The notes: a model not told the origin generated them from the letters alone. A stretch of DNA of 64,000 nucleotides from Pseudomonas oryzihabitans (GCF_014522265.1 NZ_CP017024.1:3570001-3634000), one strand, 5' to 3'; positions 1-9,170 are shown, numbered from the stretch's first letter. Numbers and translations are program-made.

Positions 1-214
1 TCAGGTAGTACACGGCGCTGCCGGCGAACAGGATGATGGGCAGCGCCAGGGACATTTCCAGCAGGCTGCCGGGGAAGGCGCTGGGCACCCAGTGGTGATA
101 GAGCAGGATGCCGATCGCCAGCAGCACCGAGTACAGCAGGCCGTAGCCGCCGGCCTTGCGCGATTCGCGGGCGAGGTCGAGGGGCGGGCGATTCAGATCG
201 TTGGGCTCGAACAT
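1..214 (-). CDS. Small membrane protein, C-terminus cut by window edge
   Basis: Reads leftward from an ATG at 214 and runs off the window after 71 codons. The translation starts MFEPNDLNRPPLDLARESRK and continues into two hydrophobic stretches, about residues 22-42 (GGYGLLYSVLLAIGILLY) and 53-71 (LLEMSLALPIILFAGSAVYY), so it is probably an inner-membrane protein with a short cytoplasmic N-terminus. I do not recognise the family. It is divergent from the FKBP gene across a 255-base intergenic region. No strong ribosome-binding site precedes the ATG, so the start is chosen on reading frame and composition. Confidence 0.6.
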   Translation of the reverse strand, partial: MFEPNDLNRPPLDLARESRKAGGYGLLYSVLLAIGILLYHHWVPSAFPGSLLEMSLALPIILFAGSAVYYL

Positions 215-469
215 GGAGGTCTCTAGCAGGCACTGAAGAAGGCGCTAGTCTAGCGCCTGGACTCGCGCCGGTCGCCACTGCTCGGGCACCCCGGACAAGA
301 CGTCGCAGGGATTGCCCGCCCCTCGTTCACGCGATGTTCAGGCAGACCTAAGCTTGAAATCTTATCCTTTGCAGCCATTTAGAGGCCTGACGATGGCAAG
401 CGAGCAGGTCTCCTTGTAAGCTCGATCAGTTATTTGAACGCGCACAATGCGCACGGATAAGGAATCAAC
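215..469. other. Divergent intergenic region
   Basis: 255 bases without a convincing gene between the leftward membrane protein and the rightward FKBP gene. It must hold the promoters of both. The stretch from about 345 to 470 is locally AT-richer, but I see no hexamer pair good enough to call. A purine-rich ribosome-binding site (AAGGA) lies just before the FKBP ATG. Confidence 0.4.
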
Positions 470-1243
470 ATGAAACAGTATCGGTTGGCAGCAGCGGTGG
501 CCCTGGTGGGTCTGGTTCTGAGCGGCTGCGACTCCAAGCCCAAGGTCGAGCTGGAAAGCCCGGCCCAGAAGGCGTCCTACGGCATCGGCCTGAACATGGG
601 CAAGAGCCTGGCCCAGGAAGGTATCGATGACCTGGATCCCAAGGCCGTCGCCCTGGGTATCGAGGACGCCGTTGGCAAGAAGGACCAGAAGCTGACCGAT
701 CAGCAGCTGACCGAAGCCTTCGCCGCCCTGCAGAAGCGTGCCGAAGAGAAGATGACCAAGGTCAGCGAAGACAACGCCAAGGCCGGCAAGAAGTTTCTTG
801 AAGAGAACGGCAAGAAGCCTGGTGTGATCACCACCGCCTCCGGCCTGCAGTACGAAGTGGTCAAGAAGGCCGACGGCCCGCAGCCCAAGCCCACCGACGT
901 GGTCACCGTGCACTACGAGGGCAAGCTGGTCGACGGTACCGTGTTCGACAGCTCCATCAAGCGTGGCACCCCGATCGACCTGCCGGTCAACGGCGTGATT
1001 CCGGGTTGGGTCGAGGCGCTGCAACTGATGCATGTCGGCGAGAAGATCAAGCTGTACATCCCCTCCGAGCTGGCCTACGGCGCCCAGAGCCCGAGCCCGG
1101 CGATCCCGGCCAACTCGGTGCTGGTGTTCGACCTGGAACTGCTCGGCATCAAGGACGCCGCTGCTGCCGACGCCGAAGACGCCCCGGTCGCTCCGGCTGC
1201 CGATGCGCCGGCCGCTGCCGAAAAGGCCCCGGCCAAGAAGTAA
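470..1243 (+). CDS. FKBP-type peptidyl-prolyl isomerase lipoprotein
   Basis: Peptidyl-prolyl cis-trans isomerase of the Mip/FkpA/FklB type, 257 aa. Residues 1-19 form a lipoprotein signal with lipobox LSGC, making Cys20 the lipidated residue. An alpha-helical FKBP N-terminal dimerisation domain covers about 33-120 (ASYGIGLNMGKSLAQEG). The catalytic FKBP fold follows at about 138-226, with VHYEGKLVDGTVFDSS and IPSELAYGAQ. The last 30 residues are an Ala/Pro/Lys tail. AAGGA precedes the ATG. Asp at +2 (Asp21) is an inner-membrane retention signal under the E. coli Lol rule, though Pseudomonas uses other positions, so the final membrane is uncertain. A good terminator follows, suggesting a single-gene unit. 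Confidence 0.93.
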   Translation: MKQYRLAAAVALVGLVLSGCDSKPKVELESPAQKASYGIGLNMGKSLAQEGIDDLDPKAVALGIEDAVGKKDQKLTDQQLTEAFAALQKRAEEKMTKVSEDNAKAGKKFLEENGKKPGVITTASGLQYEVVKKADGPQPKPTDVVTVHYEGKLVDGTVFDSSIKRGTPIDLPVNGVIPGWVEALQLMHVGEKIKLYIPSELAYGAQSPSPAIPANSVLVFDLELLGIKDAAAADAEDAPVAPAADAPAAAEKAPAKK

Positions 1244-1262
1244 GCCGCGCCTGCTGTATCAG

Positions 1263-1288
1263 ACGCCCTGCCTTGCAGGGCGTTTTAC
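1263..1288 (+). terminator. Intrinsic terminator after FKBP gene
   Basis: Perfect 8-bp stem ACGCCCTG (1263-1270) / CAGGGCGT (1276-1283) with a 5-base loop, followed by a short T run. It lies 20 bases after the FKBP stop codon. Confidence 0.85.
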
Positions 1289-1393
1289 GTTGGGCGGCGG
1301 GAAACCCTGACGCAGCGGTGCGATCAAAGCTGGGGTGCAAAGCCCTGCGCCAAAGGGGTTGCTGCCCTCCGTTCTCCATTGCTCGAGGTGTCC

Positions 1394-1858
1394 ATGAAGC
1401 CGCCGAAGAATTTTGATCGCTATCTGGGTATCGCCCAGCGCCTGCTGATCCGTGGCCGCCTGCCGGCGCTGCTGCTCGGCGTCGCGCGCAAGACCAGCAA
1501 GCGTGGACTCAAGCTGGGCGAGGCCCGTGAGACCCTGGGACTATTCCATCAGTTGCTGCTGGCCTGGTGGCGCGGCGAGTATCGCGGGGTCAGCCGCAAG
1601 ACGCTGCTGACCGTAGCCGGCGGCTTGGTCTATTTCCTGCTGCCCATCGACCTCATTCCCGACTGGGTGCCCATGTTCGGTCTGCTCGACGACCTCGCCG
1701 TGCTGGCCTGGGTCGGCAAGGCCTGCAGCGACGAGCTGGATGGCTTCCGAGCCTGGCGCGCCAACCGTACCGCAAGTCAGCAGGCGGCCCTGGCCGCGCT
1801 GCCCGACCGGCACGAACGGCCGGCGGCAGGTGTCGCCCTCGATCAGCTGCGGGACTGA
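1394..1858 (+). CDS. DUF1232 (YkvA-like) membrane-associated protein
   Basis: 154 aa. The C-terminal half carries the DUF1232 signature: LVYFLLPIDLIPDWVPMFGL then DDLAVLAW, at about residues 76-108. The function of that family is unknown. The DUF1232 segment is hydrophobic and amphipathic, so membrane association is likely. The ATG at 1394 is chosen because GAGGTG sits six bases upstream; an in-frame TTG at 1379 would place that sequence inside the gene. The next small gene starts five bases after the stop, so the two are probably co-transcribed. Confidence 0.8.
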   Translation: MKPPKNFDRYLGIAQRLLIRGRLPALLLGVARKTSKRGLKLGEARETLGLFHQLLLAWWRGEYRGVSRKTLLTVAGGLVYFLLPIDLIPDWVPMFGLLDDLAVLAWVGKACSDELDGFRAWRANRTASQQAALAALPDRHERPAAGVALDQLRD

Positions 1859-1863
1859 ATGGC

Positions 1864-2235
1864 TTGAGCGTACGCATCAGTCGCCAGCACTGGCTGGCCT
1901 TGCTGGATGAACTGGAAAGTGCGCGGCGCAGCCGCAGCCTGCTGACCTATCGCTCGGTGATCGAGCGGCTGGGGCTGCCCCAGCCGGCGATGGTGACTCT
2001 GACCACGGCGCTGGAGTACCTGGCGGCCCTCGATCGTCGCGAGGGCCGGCCCCTGCGCAGTGCGCTGGTGGTGAGCCAGAGCGGCACGCGCATCCCTCGT
2101 GAAGGTTTCTTCGACTGCGCCCTGCGCCTGGGTGCCCTGGACGGCTCGCCGCCGGTGAGCGATGCAGTCAGCTGGCACGCGGCCGAGGTGACCCGGGTAT
2201 TCGACCACCGCTATCCCGACCATCGCCTTGAATAG
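1864..2235 (+). CDS. Conserved hypothetical protein (123 aa)
   Basis: Starts MSVRISRQHWLALLDELESA from a TTG codon six bases after the DUF1232 stop; no in-frame ATG is available near there. Motif-like stretches are LLTYRSVIERLGLPQPAMVT, which looks helix-rich, and RSALVVSQSGTRIPREGFFD. I cannot assign a family or function. It reads in the same direction as the DUF1232 gene and converges with the EAL/GGDEF gene, leaving three bases between their stop codons. The TTG start lacks a clear ribosome-binding site and may be translationally coupled. Confidence 0.6.
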   Translation: MSVRISRQHWLALLDELESARRSRSLLTYRSVIERLGLPQPAMVTLTTALEYLAALDRREGRPLRSALVVSQSGTRIPREGFFDCALRLGALDGSPPVSDAVSWHAAEVTRVFDHRYPDHRLE

Positions 2236-2238
2236 GGT

Positions 2239-3983
2239 TCAAGCCCGCATCAGGTGCAGGCTGTAGCCGGGCACCCTCTTGGCGTTGCGCTTGGCTTCCG
2301 AGGCAAGGCCGGCCAGGCCGCTGGCATCCACCCGCTTGCCGGCCTCCTTGTCCAGCTCCACGACCCCAGTGACAGCGACAGCAGCGGATACTCGCGGCGG
2401 CGGCCGTCTCTGTCGTAGGCGAGAAAGCAGCCGGCTTCCAGGTGCTCGCTGCGATAGAAATGCCGGCAGCGCTCCTGGAAGCCCGCCATCAGGCCGTTGA
2501 GTCGCTGTCGCCAGTCCGAGGAACCCAGCACCACCAGAAAGTCGTCGCCACCGATATGGCCGACGAAGTCCTGCTGCGGATCCAGGCGTTCGGAGAGGGT
2601 CTGCGCCAGCGAGAGCAGCACCTCGTCGCCCTTGGCGTAGCCATAGAGATCGTTGAAGGGCTTGAAGCCATCGATGTCGACGTAGCACACCACGGCTTCG
2701 CGCTGCTGATCCAGCAAGCGCGTGAGGCACTGCTGGATGGGCACGTTGCCGGGCAGCTGGGTGAGGGGGTTGGCGTGCTTGGCCTGCTGGATGCGCTGCT
2801 CGGTAATCAGCCGCAGGACATCCATCACCCGACCGACCCCGACATAGCGACCGCCCTCGGTAATGATGAAATCCTCTTCGATGCGCTGGCGTGCCCGCGC
2901 GGTGAGCAGCCGGCTGACCTGCTGCAGCGACTGGTTGGTTTCGGTGGCCAGGAAATCCTGGCTCATCAGCCGGTCGATGGGCTTGCGCGCGAACACTTCG
3001 TGGGCGAAGGGCTTGAGCAGCGCCGAACTCAGCTCGTGGTGATGGACGATGCCCACCGGGCGATCGTCCTCGTCCACCACCGCCAGGGTATTAAGGCTGG
3101 GTTGCAGGCGGAAGCGCTCCAGTACCTCGGGGATCAGCATGTCCTGGCCGACCGCGACCTGCTCGACCCTGAGGCTGGCGACGGTGGTCGCTTCCTCGGC
3201 GAAATCGGAACTGCGGGTGGTGATCACCGGCAGCAGGGTCTGGATCTCGCGCGGCGGGGCCGCCGTCGGGCGGCCCAGCAGATAGCCCTGCACCAGGTCG
3301 ATGCCCATGCTAGCCAGGGTCGACAGCTCTTCGTGGGTCTCGATGCCCTCGGCGATCACCTGGGCCCGGGAGGCTTCGGCCATCTTCAGGATGGAGCCGA
3401 CGAATTCGCGTTTCACCGCATCGCGGTGGATGGATTCGATGAAATGCCGATCGATCTTGACGAAGTCCGGGCGCAACTCCGACCAGCGCCGGAGGCTGGA
3501 ATAGCCCGCGCCCAGATCATCGAGGGCGATGGAGAAGCCCATGGCGCGGTAGTGGTGCAGGGCGGTGGCCAGCAGCGCGAAGTCATCAATGGGCGCCTGT
3601 TCGGTCAGCTCGATCACCACCTGGGCCGGTGAGAGCCCCAGGCGCTGCAGCAGCTTGAGGGTCTGCCCCGACTGATGCGCCGGCTCCAGCAGGGTTTCCG
3701 GGCAGACATTGAGAAACAGCAGGCCATCCAGGGCCAGTTCGCGAAAGGTCTGGCAGGACTGCTGGCGGGCGGCGATTTCCAGTTCGGACAGGCGACCGGC
3801 CTGGCGGGCGGTGGCGTAGAGGGGCAGGGGGGATTGCAGCGGAGTATTGGAGGCGCCGCGGATGAGCGCCTCGTAGCCGAGGATGCGTCGCTCGCTCAAG
3901 GACACTATGGGTTGAAAGAGCGAATGCAGCTCGCGGTTGGCGAGAATGCGATCCAACACCCCAGCCTGGTCGTTAAGCGTCAT
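2239..3983 (-). pseudogene. EAL-CBS-GGDEF c-di-GMP protein, frameshifted near its 3' end
   Basis: Cyclic-di-GMP turnover protein, about 581 aa once repaired, cytoplasmic. Order: EAL domain (residues ~15-245) with EALIRG, ELTEQAP, DDLGAGYSS, DFVKIDRHF, IAEGIET and GYLLGRP, i.e. the catalytic acidic residues are kept; a CBS pair (~290-410); then GGDEF (~430-575) with IGGDDFLVVL, where GGDDF replaces GGDEF. The frame breaks at 2364-2367, a CCCC run (GGGG on the coding strand). Before it the protein reads YPLLSLSLG; after it, one frame over, it resumes VVELDKEAGKRVDASGLAGL and ends EAKRNAKRVPGYSLHLMRA, the normal GGDEF C-terminus. One extra G restores the gene. The start MTLNDQAGV was chosen at 3983. 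Confidence 0.85.
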
Positions 3984-4010
3984 GGTTAGCCTGTAGAAAC
4001 CCAGAAACGA

Positions 4011-4049
4011 AAATGCCCGGGGGTCGCACTTGGCGACCCCCGGGCATTT
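4011..4049 (-). terminator. Strong intrinsic terminator of prc
   Basis: Perfect 17-bp inverted repeat, 4011-4027 with 4033-4049, and a 5-base loop. On the minus strand it ends in TTTTCGTTT. It begins 27 bases after the prc stop codon and separates prc from the EAL/GGDEF gene. Confidence 0.9.
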
Positions 4050-4075
4050 CACGACAGAGATATGACGCTTTGATG

Positions 4076-6157
4076 TCAGCGCTTGGGTGGTGTCTGACTC
4101 AGGTCGAGATAGTCCAGCAGTACATGACCCGACTCCATCAGGTAGGCGTCGTCCTGCGGCTTGGTCTTGTCGTCGTCGATCGCCGGGTTGTCCTCGTCGA
4201 TCTTCTTCAGCTCCTTGAGCGGGGCTTCACCCTTGCCCTGGCGCCGCTGGTTTTCCATGGCCAGCTGGCGATTGTCCAGGGCGGTCTGCTCGGCCCGGCG
4301 CTTCTGCTCGTTGAGGCTGACGGTGGTGTCCGCCGCCAGCTCCTGGGCCAGCTTCAGGCGCTCGCCAGCGAAGATGAAGTCGGGATCCTTCTGCACCCGC
4401 ACGTCATGGCGCTTGACCAGTTCCGGCAGGTAGTTGGCGAAGGGATTGCTCAGGCCGGTCACCGCCGGGGCGATGGTATCCCAGGGCATGGAATCGGGCA
4501 GGGCGCTCTCGCCGATCTGCTTGGTGTCCACCACCGCCGGGTAATCGATGTCCGGCAGGACGCCCTGATGCTGGGTGCTCTGGCCGGAGACGCGATAGAA
4601 CTTGGCGATGGTCAGCTTCAGCTCGCCATGGTTCAGCGGCTGGATGGTCTGCACGGTGCCCTTGCCGAAGGTCTGGCCACCGACGATCAGCGCGCGGTGA
4701 TAGTCCTGCATGGCGCCGGCGAAGATCTCCGAGGCCGAAGCGGACAGGCGATTGACCAGCACGGTCAGGGGGCCCTTGTAGAAGGCGCCGCCTTCGTCGT
4801 CGGCCAGCACCTCGACCTTGCCGTCGCCATTGCGCACCAGCACGGTGGGACCCTGGTCGATGAACAGCCCGGTCAGCTCGGTGGCTTCCTGCAGCGAGCC
4901 ACCACCGTTGTTGCGCAGGTCGAGGACGATGCCGTCGACCTTTTCCTTCTGCAGCTCACCGATGAGCTTCTTCACGTCACGCGTGGTGCTTTTGTAGTTC
5001 GGATCGCCCGCGCGATAGGCCTTGAAGTCCAGGTAGAACGCCGGCACGTCGATCACGCCGAGCTTGTAGTGCTTGCCCTCGTGGGGCACGTCGATCACGT
5101 GCTTCTGCGCCGCCTGCTCTTCGAGCTTGACCGCTTCGCGGGTGATGGTGACGATCTTGGTCTTCTGGTCGTTCGGCGCATTGCTCGCCGGGATGATCTC
5201 CAGGCGCACCTTGGAGTTCTTGGGCCCGCGGATCAGCTTGACCACCTCGTCGAGGCGCCAGCCGATGACATCGACCATTTCGCCGTCACCCTGGGCGACG
5301 CCGACGATCTTGTCGGCCGGAGCGATCTGCTTGGACTTGTCGGCAGGGCCGGCCGGGACCAGGCGCAGGATCTGCACGTAGTCGTTGTCGTTCTGCAGCA
5401 CTGCGCCGATGCCTTCCAGCGACAGGCTCATGTTGATGTCGAAGTTCTCCGCGCTTTCCGGCGAGAGATACTGGGTGTGCGGGTCGTAGGACTCGGCGAA
5501 GGCATTGATGTAGGTCTGGAAGACATCTTCGCCACGGGTCTGGTTGAGGCGCGCCAGCTGATTCTTGTACCTCTTGGTCAGCTGCTGCTGGATCTGCTGG
5601 TCGGTCTTGCCGGACAGCCGCAGGCGCAGCACCTCGTCCTTGAGCTTGCGATGCCAGAGATCGTCCAGCGCGGCGGTGTCCGCCGGCCAGGCCGCCTTCT
5701 CGCGATTGGTGTTGAAGGACTCGTCGACACTGAAGTCGAGCTTGCCGATGCCGGCGTTGAGCAGGCCCAGCCCATAGTTCAGCCGCTCGGTCATGCGCTG
5801 GGCATAACGGCGGTAGATGGCGAAGCCCGGTTCGAGATTGCCCTGCTTGAGGTAGTCGTCGAAACGGGTGCGCGAGGCATCGAATTCGCGGATGTCGGCG
5901 GCATTGAAATATAGCCGGCCGGGATCAAGCATCTTCAGATAGCTGTCGTAGATCTTGATCGACTGGGCATCGTTGAGCGGCGGCTTGCTGTAGTGGTGCC
6001 GCTTGAGCAGTTCGACGATGTTGAGGCTGGCGATAACCTGGTCGCGGTCGGGTTGCAGTTTCTCGGCGCCTACCGGCGCGTTGGGCTTGGCGAAGAGGGG
6101 CGTTGCGCTGACGCCAAGCAGGACAACGAGGGCGGTACGGGACAAGAGCTGCTTCAT
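4076..6157 (-). CDS. prc: Tail-specific (C-terminal processing) periplasmic protease Prc
   Basis: S41-family serine protease, 693 aa. It cleaves periplasmic substrates at apolar C-termini; in P. aeruginosa the homologue AlgO acts in the MucA/AlgU pathway. Residues 1-23 form a signal peptide ending PLFA. A PDZ domain sits near 230-325 (EGIGAVLQNDNDYVQILRLV). The protease core has GIVLDLRNNGGGS, the Ser segment SASASEIFAGA (catalytic Ser about 474) and FGKGTVQ (Lys about 499). A C-terminal DUF3340-like helical domain follows. Length matches E. coli Prc. The ATG at 6157 gives a clean signal peptide; upstream in-frame sequence lacks one. Divergent from the qor-like gene. Confidence 0.95.
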   Translation of the reverse strand: MKQLLSRTALVVLLGVSATPLFAKPNAPVGAEKLQPDRDQVIASLNIVELLKRHHYSKPPLNDAQSIKIYDSYLKMLDPGRLYFNAADIREFDASRTRFDDYLKQGNLEPGFAIYRRYAQRMTERLNYGLGLLNAGIGKLDFSVDESFNTNREKAAWPADTAALDDLWHRKLKDEVLRLRLSGKTDQQIQQQLTKRYKNQLARLNQTRGEDVFQTYINAFAESYDPHTQYLSPESAENFDINMSLSLEGIGAVLQNDNDYVQILRLVPAGPADKSKQIAPADKIVGVAQGDGEMVDVIGWRLDEVVKLIRGPKNSKVRLEIIPASNAPNDQKTKIVTITREAVKLEEQAAQKHVIDVPHEGKHYKLGVIDVPAFYLDFKAYRAGDPNYKSTTRDVKKLIGELQKEKVDGIVLDLRNNGGGSLQEATELTGLFIDQGPTVLVRNGDGKVEVLADDEGGAFYKGPLTVLVNRLSASASEIFAGAMQDYHRALIVGGQTFGKGTVQTIQPLNHGELKLTIAKFYRVSGQSTQHQGVLPDIDYPAVVDTKQIGESALPDSMPWDTIAPAVTGLSNPFANYLPELVKRHDVRVQKDPDFIFAGERLKLAQELAADTTVSLNEQKRRAEQTALDNRQLAMENQRRQGKGEAPLKELKKIDEDNPAIDDDKTKPQDDAYLMESGHVLLDYLDLSQTPPKR

Positions 6158-6394
6158 GTGTATTCGACTAATGCACGGAAAGGAATAGGCTATAGGCCCT
6201 TCCCGGCCCGGGCGGTTCCGCGGCCAGGGGAAGTATGACGGGCGCTGACGAAAGTCGTCTGACGGCGGTCTGAAGGGTAGCGGCGATCGGAGGGGAAGGC
6301 TGTGACAGCCCCGCGTCTTCCGGTCCGCTCGACTCCCGCAGAACCCGCCGGCGCAGGCGCTTTTCGTCAAAGCCTGAGCCACTATGGAGGCACC

Positions 6395-7357
6395 GTGAAC
6401 GCATTGCAAGGTATCGAAGGGCAACTGGAATGGCAGTCACTGAGCGCTCGCGCTCTGGCGCCAGGGGAAATTCGCATCAAGGTGGCGGCCGCCGGCCTCA
6501 ACCGTGCCGACCTGCTGCAACTGGCCGGCAACTATCCGCCGCCACCCGGCGCGCCGGCGACCCTGGGCCTCGAATGCGCCGGGGTGGTCAGCGAGACCAC
6601 CGCGGATTCGCGCTGGCAGGTGGGTGATCGCGTCTGCGCACTCCTGGCCGGCGGCGGCATGGCCAGCGAGGTGGTTGTGGATGGGCGCCAGGCCGCTTCC
6701 GTGCCGGAAGGCCTGTCGTTGGTCGAGGCCGCGGCGCTGCCCGAGGTCTGGGCGACCGCCTGGAGCAACCTGTTCGACCTGGCCGCCCTGCAGCCGGGTG
6801 AAAAGGTGCTGCTGCATGCCGGTGCCAGCGGCGTTGGCTCGGCCGCCATCCAGCTGTGCAAGGCCTTTGGCAATCCCTGCTGGGTCAGCGTTGGTTCCCA
6901 GGATCGTCTGGCGCACTGCGAGCGCCTCGGCGCCGAGGGCGGGGTGCTGCGCAAGACCGATTTGGAAGGCCTGCGCGATTTCGCGCCCTTCCACGTCATC
7001 CTCGATCCGGTGGGGGCGAACTATGCGTCGCTCAACCTGGACCTACTGGGCCAGGATGGACGCTGGGTGCTGATCGGCCTCATGGGCGGTCGTCAGGCCG
7101 AGATGGATCTGGGCAAGGTACTGGGCAAGCGCATCCGCATCATCGGTTCGACCCTGCGCAATCGATCCGTGGAGTTCAAGGCCAAGACCATGAGATCCCT
7201 GGAAGCCAGGGTCTGGCCGCTGTTCGCCGAAGGCAAGCTGAACGTCAACCTGGAACGCCGCTTCGCCGCCCAGAACGCCGAAGCCGCCTTTGCCGCCCTG
7301 GAAAGCAACGAGGTGAACGGCAAGGTGGTGCTGGTGCTGGACGAGGGGTTGGAGTAG
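6395..7357 (+). CDS. Quinone oxidoreductase / zinc-type MDR alcohol dehydrogenase family
   Basis: NADPH-dependent medium-chain reductase, 320 aa, close to the PIG3/Qor group. It starts MNALQGIEGQLEWQSLSARA from a GTG with GGAGG five bases upstream. The N-terminal GroES-like domain carries AAAGLNRADLLQLAGNYPPP, the signature of quinone reductases. The nucleotide-binding fold has HAGASGVGSAAIQLCKAFG (about residues 147-165). No zinc-binding cysteine set is seen, as expected for quinone reductases. It converges with the HAD gene across a REP pair. Substrate unknown. Confidence 0.9.
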   Translation: MNALQGIEGQLEWQSLSARALAPGEIRIKVAAAGLNRADLLQLAGNYPPPPGAPATLGLECAGVVSETTADSRWQVGDRVCALLAGGGMASEVVVDGRQAASVPEGLSLVEAAALPEVWATAWSNLFDLAALQPGEKVLLHAGASGVGSAAIQLCKAFGNPCWVSVGSQDRLAHCERLGAEGGVLRKTDLEGLRDFAPFHVILDPVGANYASLNLDLLGQDGRWVLIGLMGGRQAEMDLGKVLGKRIRIIGSTLRNRSVEFKAKTMRSLEARVWPLFAEGKLNVNLERRFAAQNAEAAFAALESNEVNGKVVLVLDEGLE

Positions 7358-7374
7358 CACCCACGGCCAGGGTT

Positions 7375-7509
7375 ATCGCGGCCATGGCGGTCCGCCGCTA
7401 CGGTCGCTCCTACAGATCGAGTCCGCTGTAGGCGCAACTGTCTTCATCGCGGCCATGGGCCGCTCCTACGAGGGGCGATGCTTCTGTAGGAGCGGCCCAT
7501 GGCCGCGAT
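7375..7509. repeat. REP/REPIN-like palindromic element
   Basis: Two perfect 24-base inverted copies, 7446-7469 and 7486-7509, separated by 16 bases. Each contains the GTAGGAGCGG core and a GGCCATGGGCC-type palindrome. A degenerate third copy lies at 7375-7413. This is the usual form of Pseudomonas REP sequences paired as REPINs. The pair sits between two convergent genes, where a hairpin could also stop transcription or protect mRNA 3' ends. Confidence 0.85.
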
Positions 7510-7530
7510 AACATAAGTGTCTTACTGACT

Positions 7531-8184
7531 CTACCGCCAGCTGAGGATCGGCCAGCCGGCCTGTGTCGCGCGCTCGCGCAATACCGGATCCGGGTTGACC
7601 ACGTGCGGCTTGCCTACCGCTTCGAGCAGCGGCAGGTCGTTGCGCGAGTCGGAGTAGAAGCTGGCGTTAGCCAGCAGGCTGCAGTCGCCGCCGAGCAATT
7701 CCAGCAGCCGGGTCAGCTTGCCTTCGCGAAAGGTCATGACCCCTTCCACCTGGCCGCTGTAGACGCCGTGGCTGACCTGCAGGTCGATGGCCAGCACCTC
7801 TTCCACGCCCAGCCGCTCGGCGATGGGCTCCACCAGATGCACCCCGGAAGCCGAGACGATGATCACGCGGTCGCCGGCGGCGCGGTGGGCGGCGATGCAC
7901 TTCATGGCGTCGCTGAAGATCAGCGGTTCGATGACGTCCTCGACCCAGGGACCGACCTCGAAATCCACTTCTTCGGGCGTGCGGCCCACCAGGGGTTCGA
8001 GGTGGAAAGCCATGTAGTCTTCCATGGCCAGTTCGCCCTGGGCGTAGGCCGCCATCAGCTCGCTGTCGCGCCGCACGAATGACTCGCGGTCGACCCAGCC
8101 GAGCACGCCCATCTGCTGGCTCCAGAGACTGGAACAGTCACCGTCGATAAGGGTTTCGTCGAGATCGAAAATCGCCAGGGTCAT
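7531..8184 (-). CDS. HAD-superfamily phosphatase (HAD-IB, SerB-like)
   Basis: 217 aa cytoplasmic HAD hydrolase. Motif I is IFDLDETLIDGD (nucleophile Asp7 and Asp9), motif II VIIVSASG, motif III includes the Lys of FREGKLTRLLELL, and motif IV YSDSRNDLPLLEAVG. This is the HAD-IB pattern of phosphoserine phosphatase-like enzymes, but the substrate is not determined. Its ATG overlaps the stop of the upstream ABC ATPase gene (ATGA), making it the last gene of the transport operon. Removing phosphate from an imported organophosphate would fit; that is inference. Confidence 0.88.
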   Translation of the reverse strand: MTLAIFDLDETLIDGDCSSLWSQQMGVLGWVDRESFVRRDSELMAAYAQGELAMEDYMAFHLEPLVGRTPEEVDFEVGPWVEDVIEPLIFSDAMKCIAAHRAAGDRVIIVSASGVHLVEPIAERLGVEEVLAIDLQVSHGVYSGQVEGVMTFREGKLTRLLELLGGDCSLLANASFYSDSRNDLPLLEAVGKPHVVNPDPVLRERATQAGWPILSWR

Positions 8185-9170
8185 GCCACTTCTCTCAGGC
8201 TGTCGGAATCGACGGCCAGGGTGACGGCTGTGCCGTTCGCCTGCAAGGCCGACGGGCCATGGTTGAGAACGTCGACATTGAGTTCGCAGGCTTCGGTGGC
8301 GATCCGGTAGCGGATCACGTTGCCCAGCAGGCTGTGACTGACGATGCGGCCGCTGAAACCACCGGCGACGCCGAGCCTTATGGCCTCGGGACGAATCGCC
8401 ACCTGTCCCTGGAAGGTCTGGCCGAACAGCCGGCTGGCCTGGTCGGCGCTGAGCAGGTTGTAGTTGCCGATGAAGCCGGCGGCAAAGGCATCCACCGGCG
8501 CGGTGTAGAGGGTCTCGGCATCGCCACTCTGGACGATGCGCCCGTCGCGCATCAGCACGATGCGATCGGACAGGGTGAGAGCCTCTTCCTGGTCATGGGT
8601 GACGAACACCGTGGTCAGCCCCAGCTCCTGCTGGATGGCGCGGATCTGCTCACGCAGGTGGCGGCGGATACGGGCATCCAGCGCCGAGAGGGGTTCGTCC
8701 AGGAGCAGCAGCCGTGGCCGCACGATCAGCGAGCGCGCCAGGGCCACCCGCTGGCACTGGCCACCGGAGAGCTGGTGTGGATAGCGTGTGGCGAAGCCTT
8801 GCAGTTCTACCAGGGTCAGGACCTCCTGCACGCGCTGCTGCACCTCATCCCGTGCCAGGCGCTGCATGCGCAGGCCGAAGGCAACGTTCTGCTCCACCGT
8901 CATGTTGGGAAACAGCGCATAGCTCTGGAACACCATGGCGATGCCGCGGCGCTGCGGTGGCAACTGGGTGATGTCCTGGTCGGCCAGCATGATGGCGCCA
9001 CGGTCGACCTCGGTGAGCCCGGCCAGGCAGCGCAGCAGGGTGGACTTGCCGCAGCCCGAGGGGCCGAGCAGGGTCACCAGTTCGCCCTGTTCGGCATGGA
9101 ATTCGATGTCGGTGAACAGGGTGTTGGCGCCGTAGCGCTTGTGCAGTCCCTTGACCGCGAGATAGCTCAT
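8181..9170 (-). CDS. ABC transporter ATP-binding protein (PotA/PhnT-like)
   Basis: 329 aa ATPase of a spermidine/iron/2-aminoethylphosphonate-type importer. Walker A GPSGCGKSTLL (about residues 39-49), Q-loop region MVFQSYALFPNMTVEQNVAF, signature LSGGQCQRVALARSL, Walker B LLLLDEPLSALD and switch histidine VFVTHDQEEALTL are intact. A C-terminal TOBE-like domain includes VAIRPEAIRLGVAG. The start MSYLAVKGLHKRYG overlaps the permease stop by four bases. The order permease-permease-ATPase with a binding protein and a UTRA regulator matches phosphonate-type systems. Confidence 0.92.
   Translation of the reverse strand: MSYLAVKGLHKRYGANTLFTDIEFHAEQGELVTLLGPSGCGKSTLLRCLAGLTEVDRGAIMLADQDITQLPPQRRGIAMVFQSYALFPNMTVEQNVAFGLRMQRLARDEVQQRVQEVLTLVELQGFATRYPHQLSGGQCQRVALARSLIVRPRLLLLDEPLSALDARIRRHLREQIRAIQQELGLTTVFVTHDQEEALTLSDRIVLMRDGRIVQSGDAETLYTAPVDAFAAGFIGNYNLLSADQASRLFGQTFQGQVAIRPEAIRLGVAGGFSGRIVSHSLLGNVIRYRIATEACELNVDVLNHGPSALQANGTAVTLAVDSDSLREVA

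Noticed and set aside
4013-5914. Long open frame antisense to prc
   Set aside because: No family motif, no ribosome-binding site, and it covers the intact Prc catalytic segments on the other strand.
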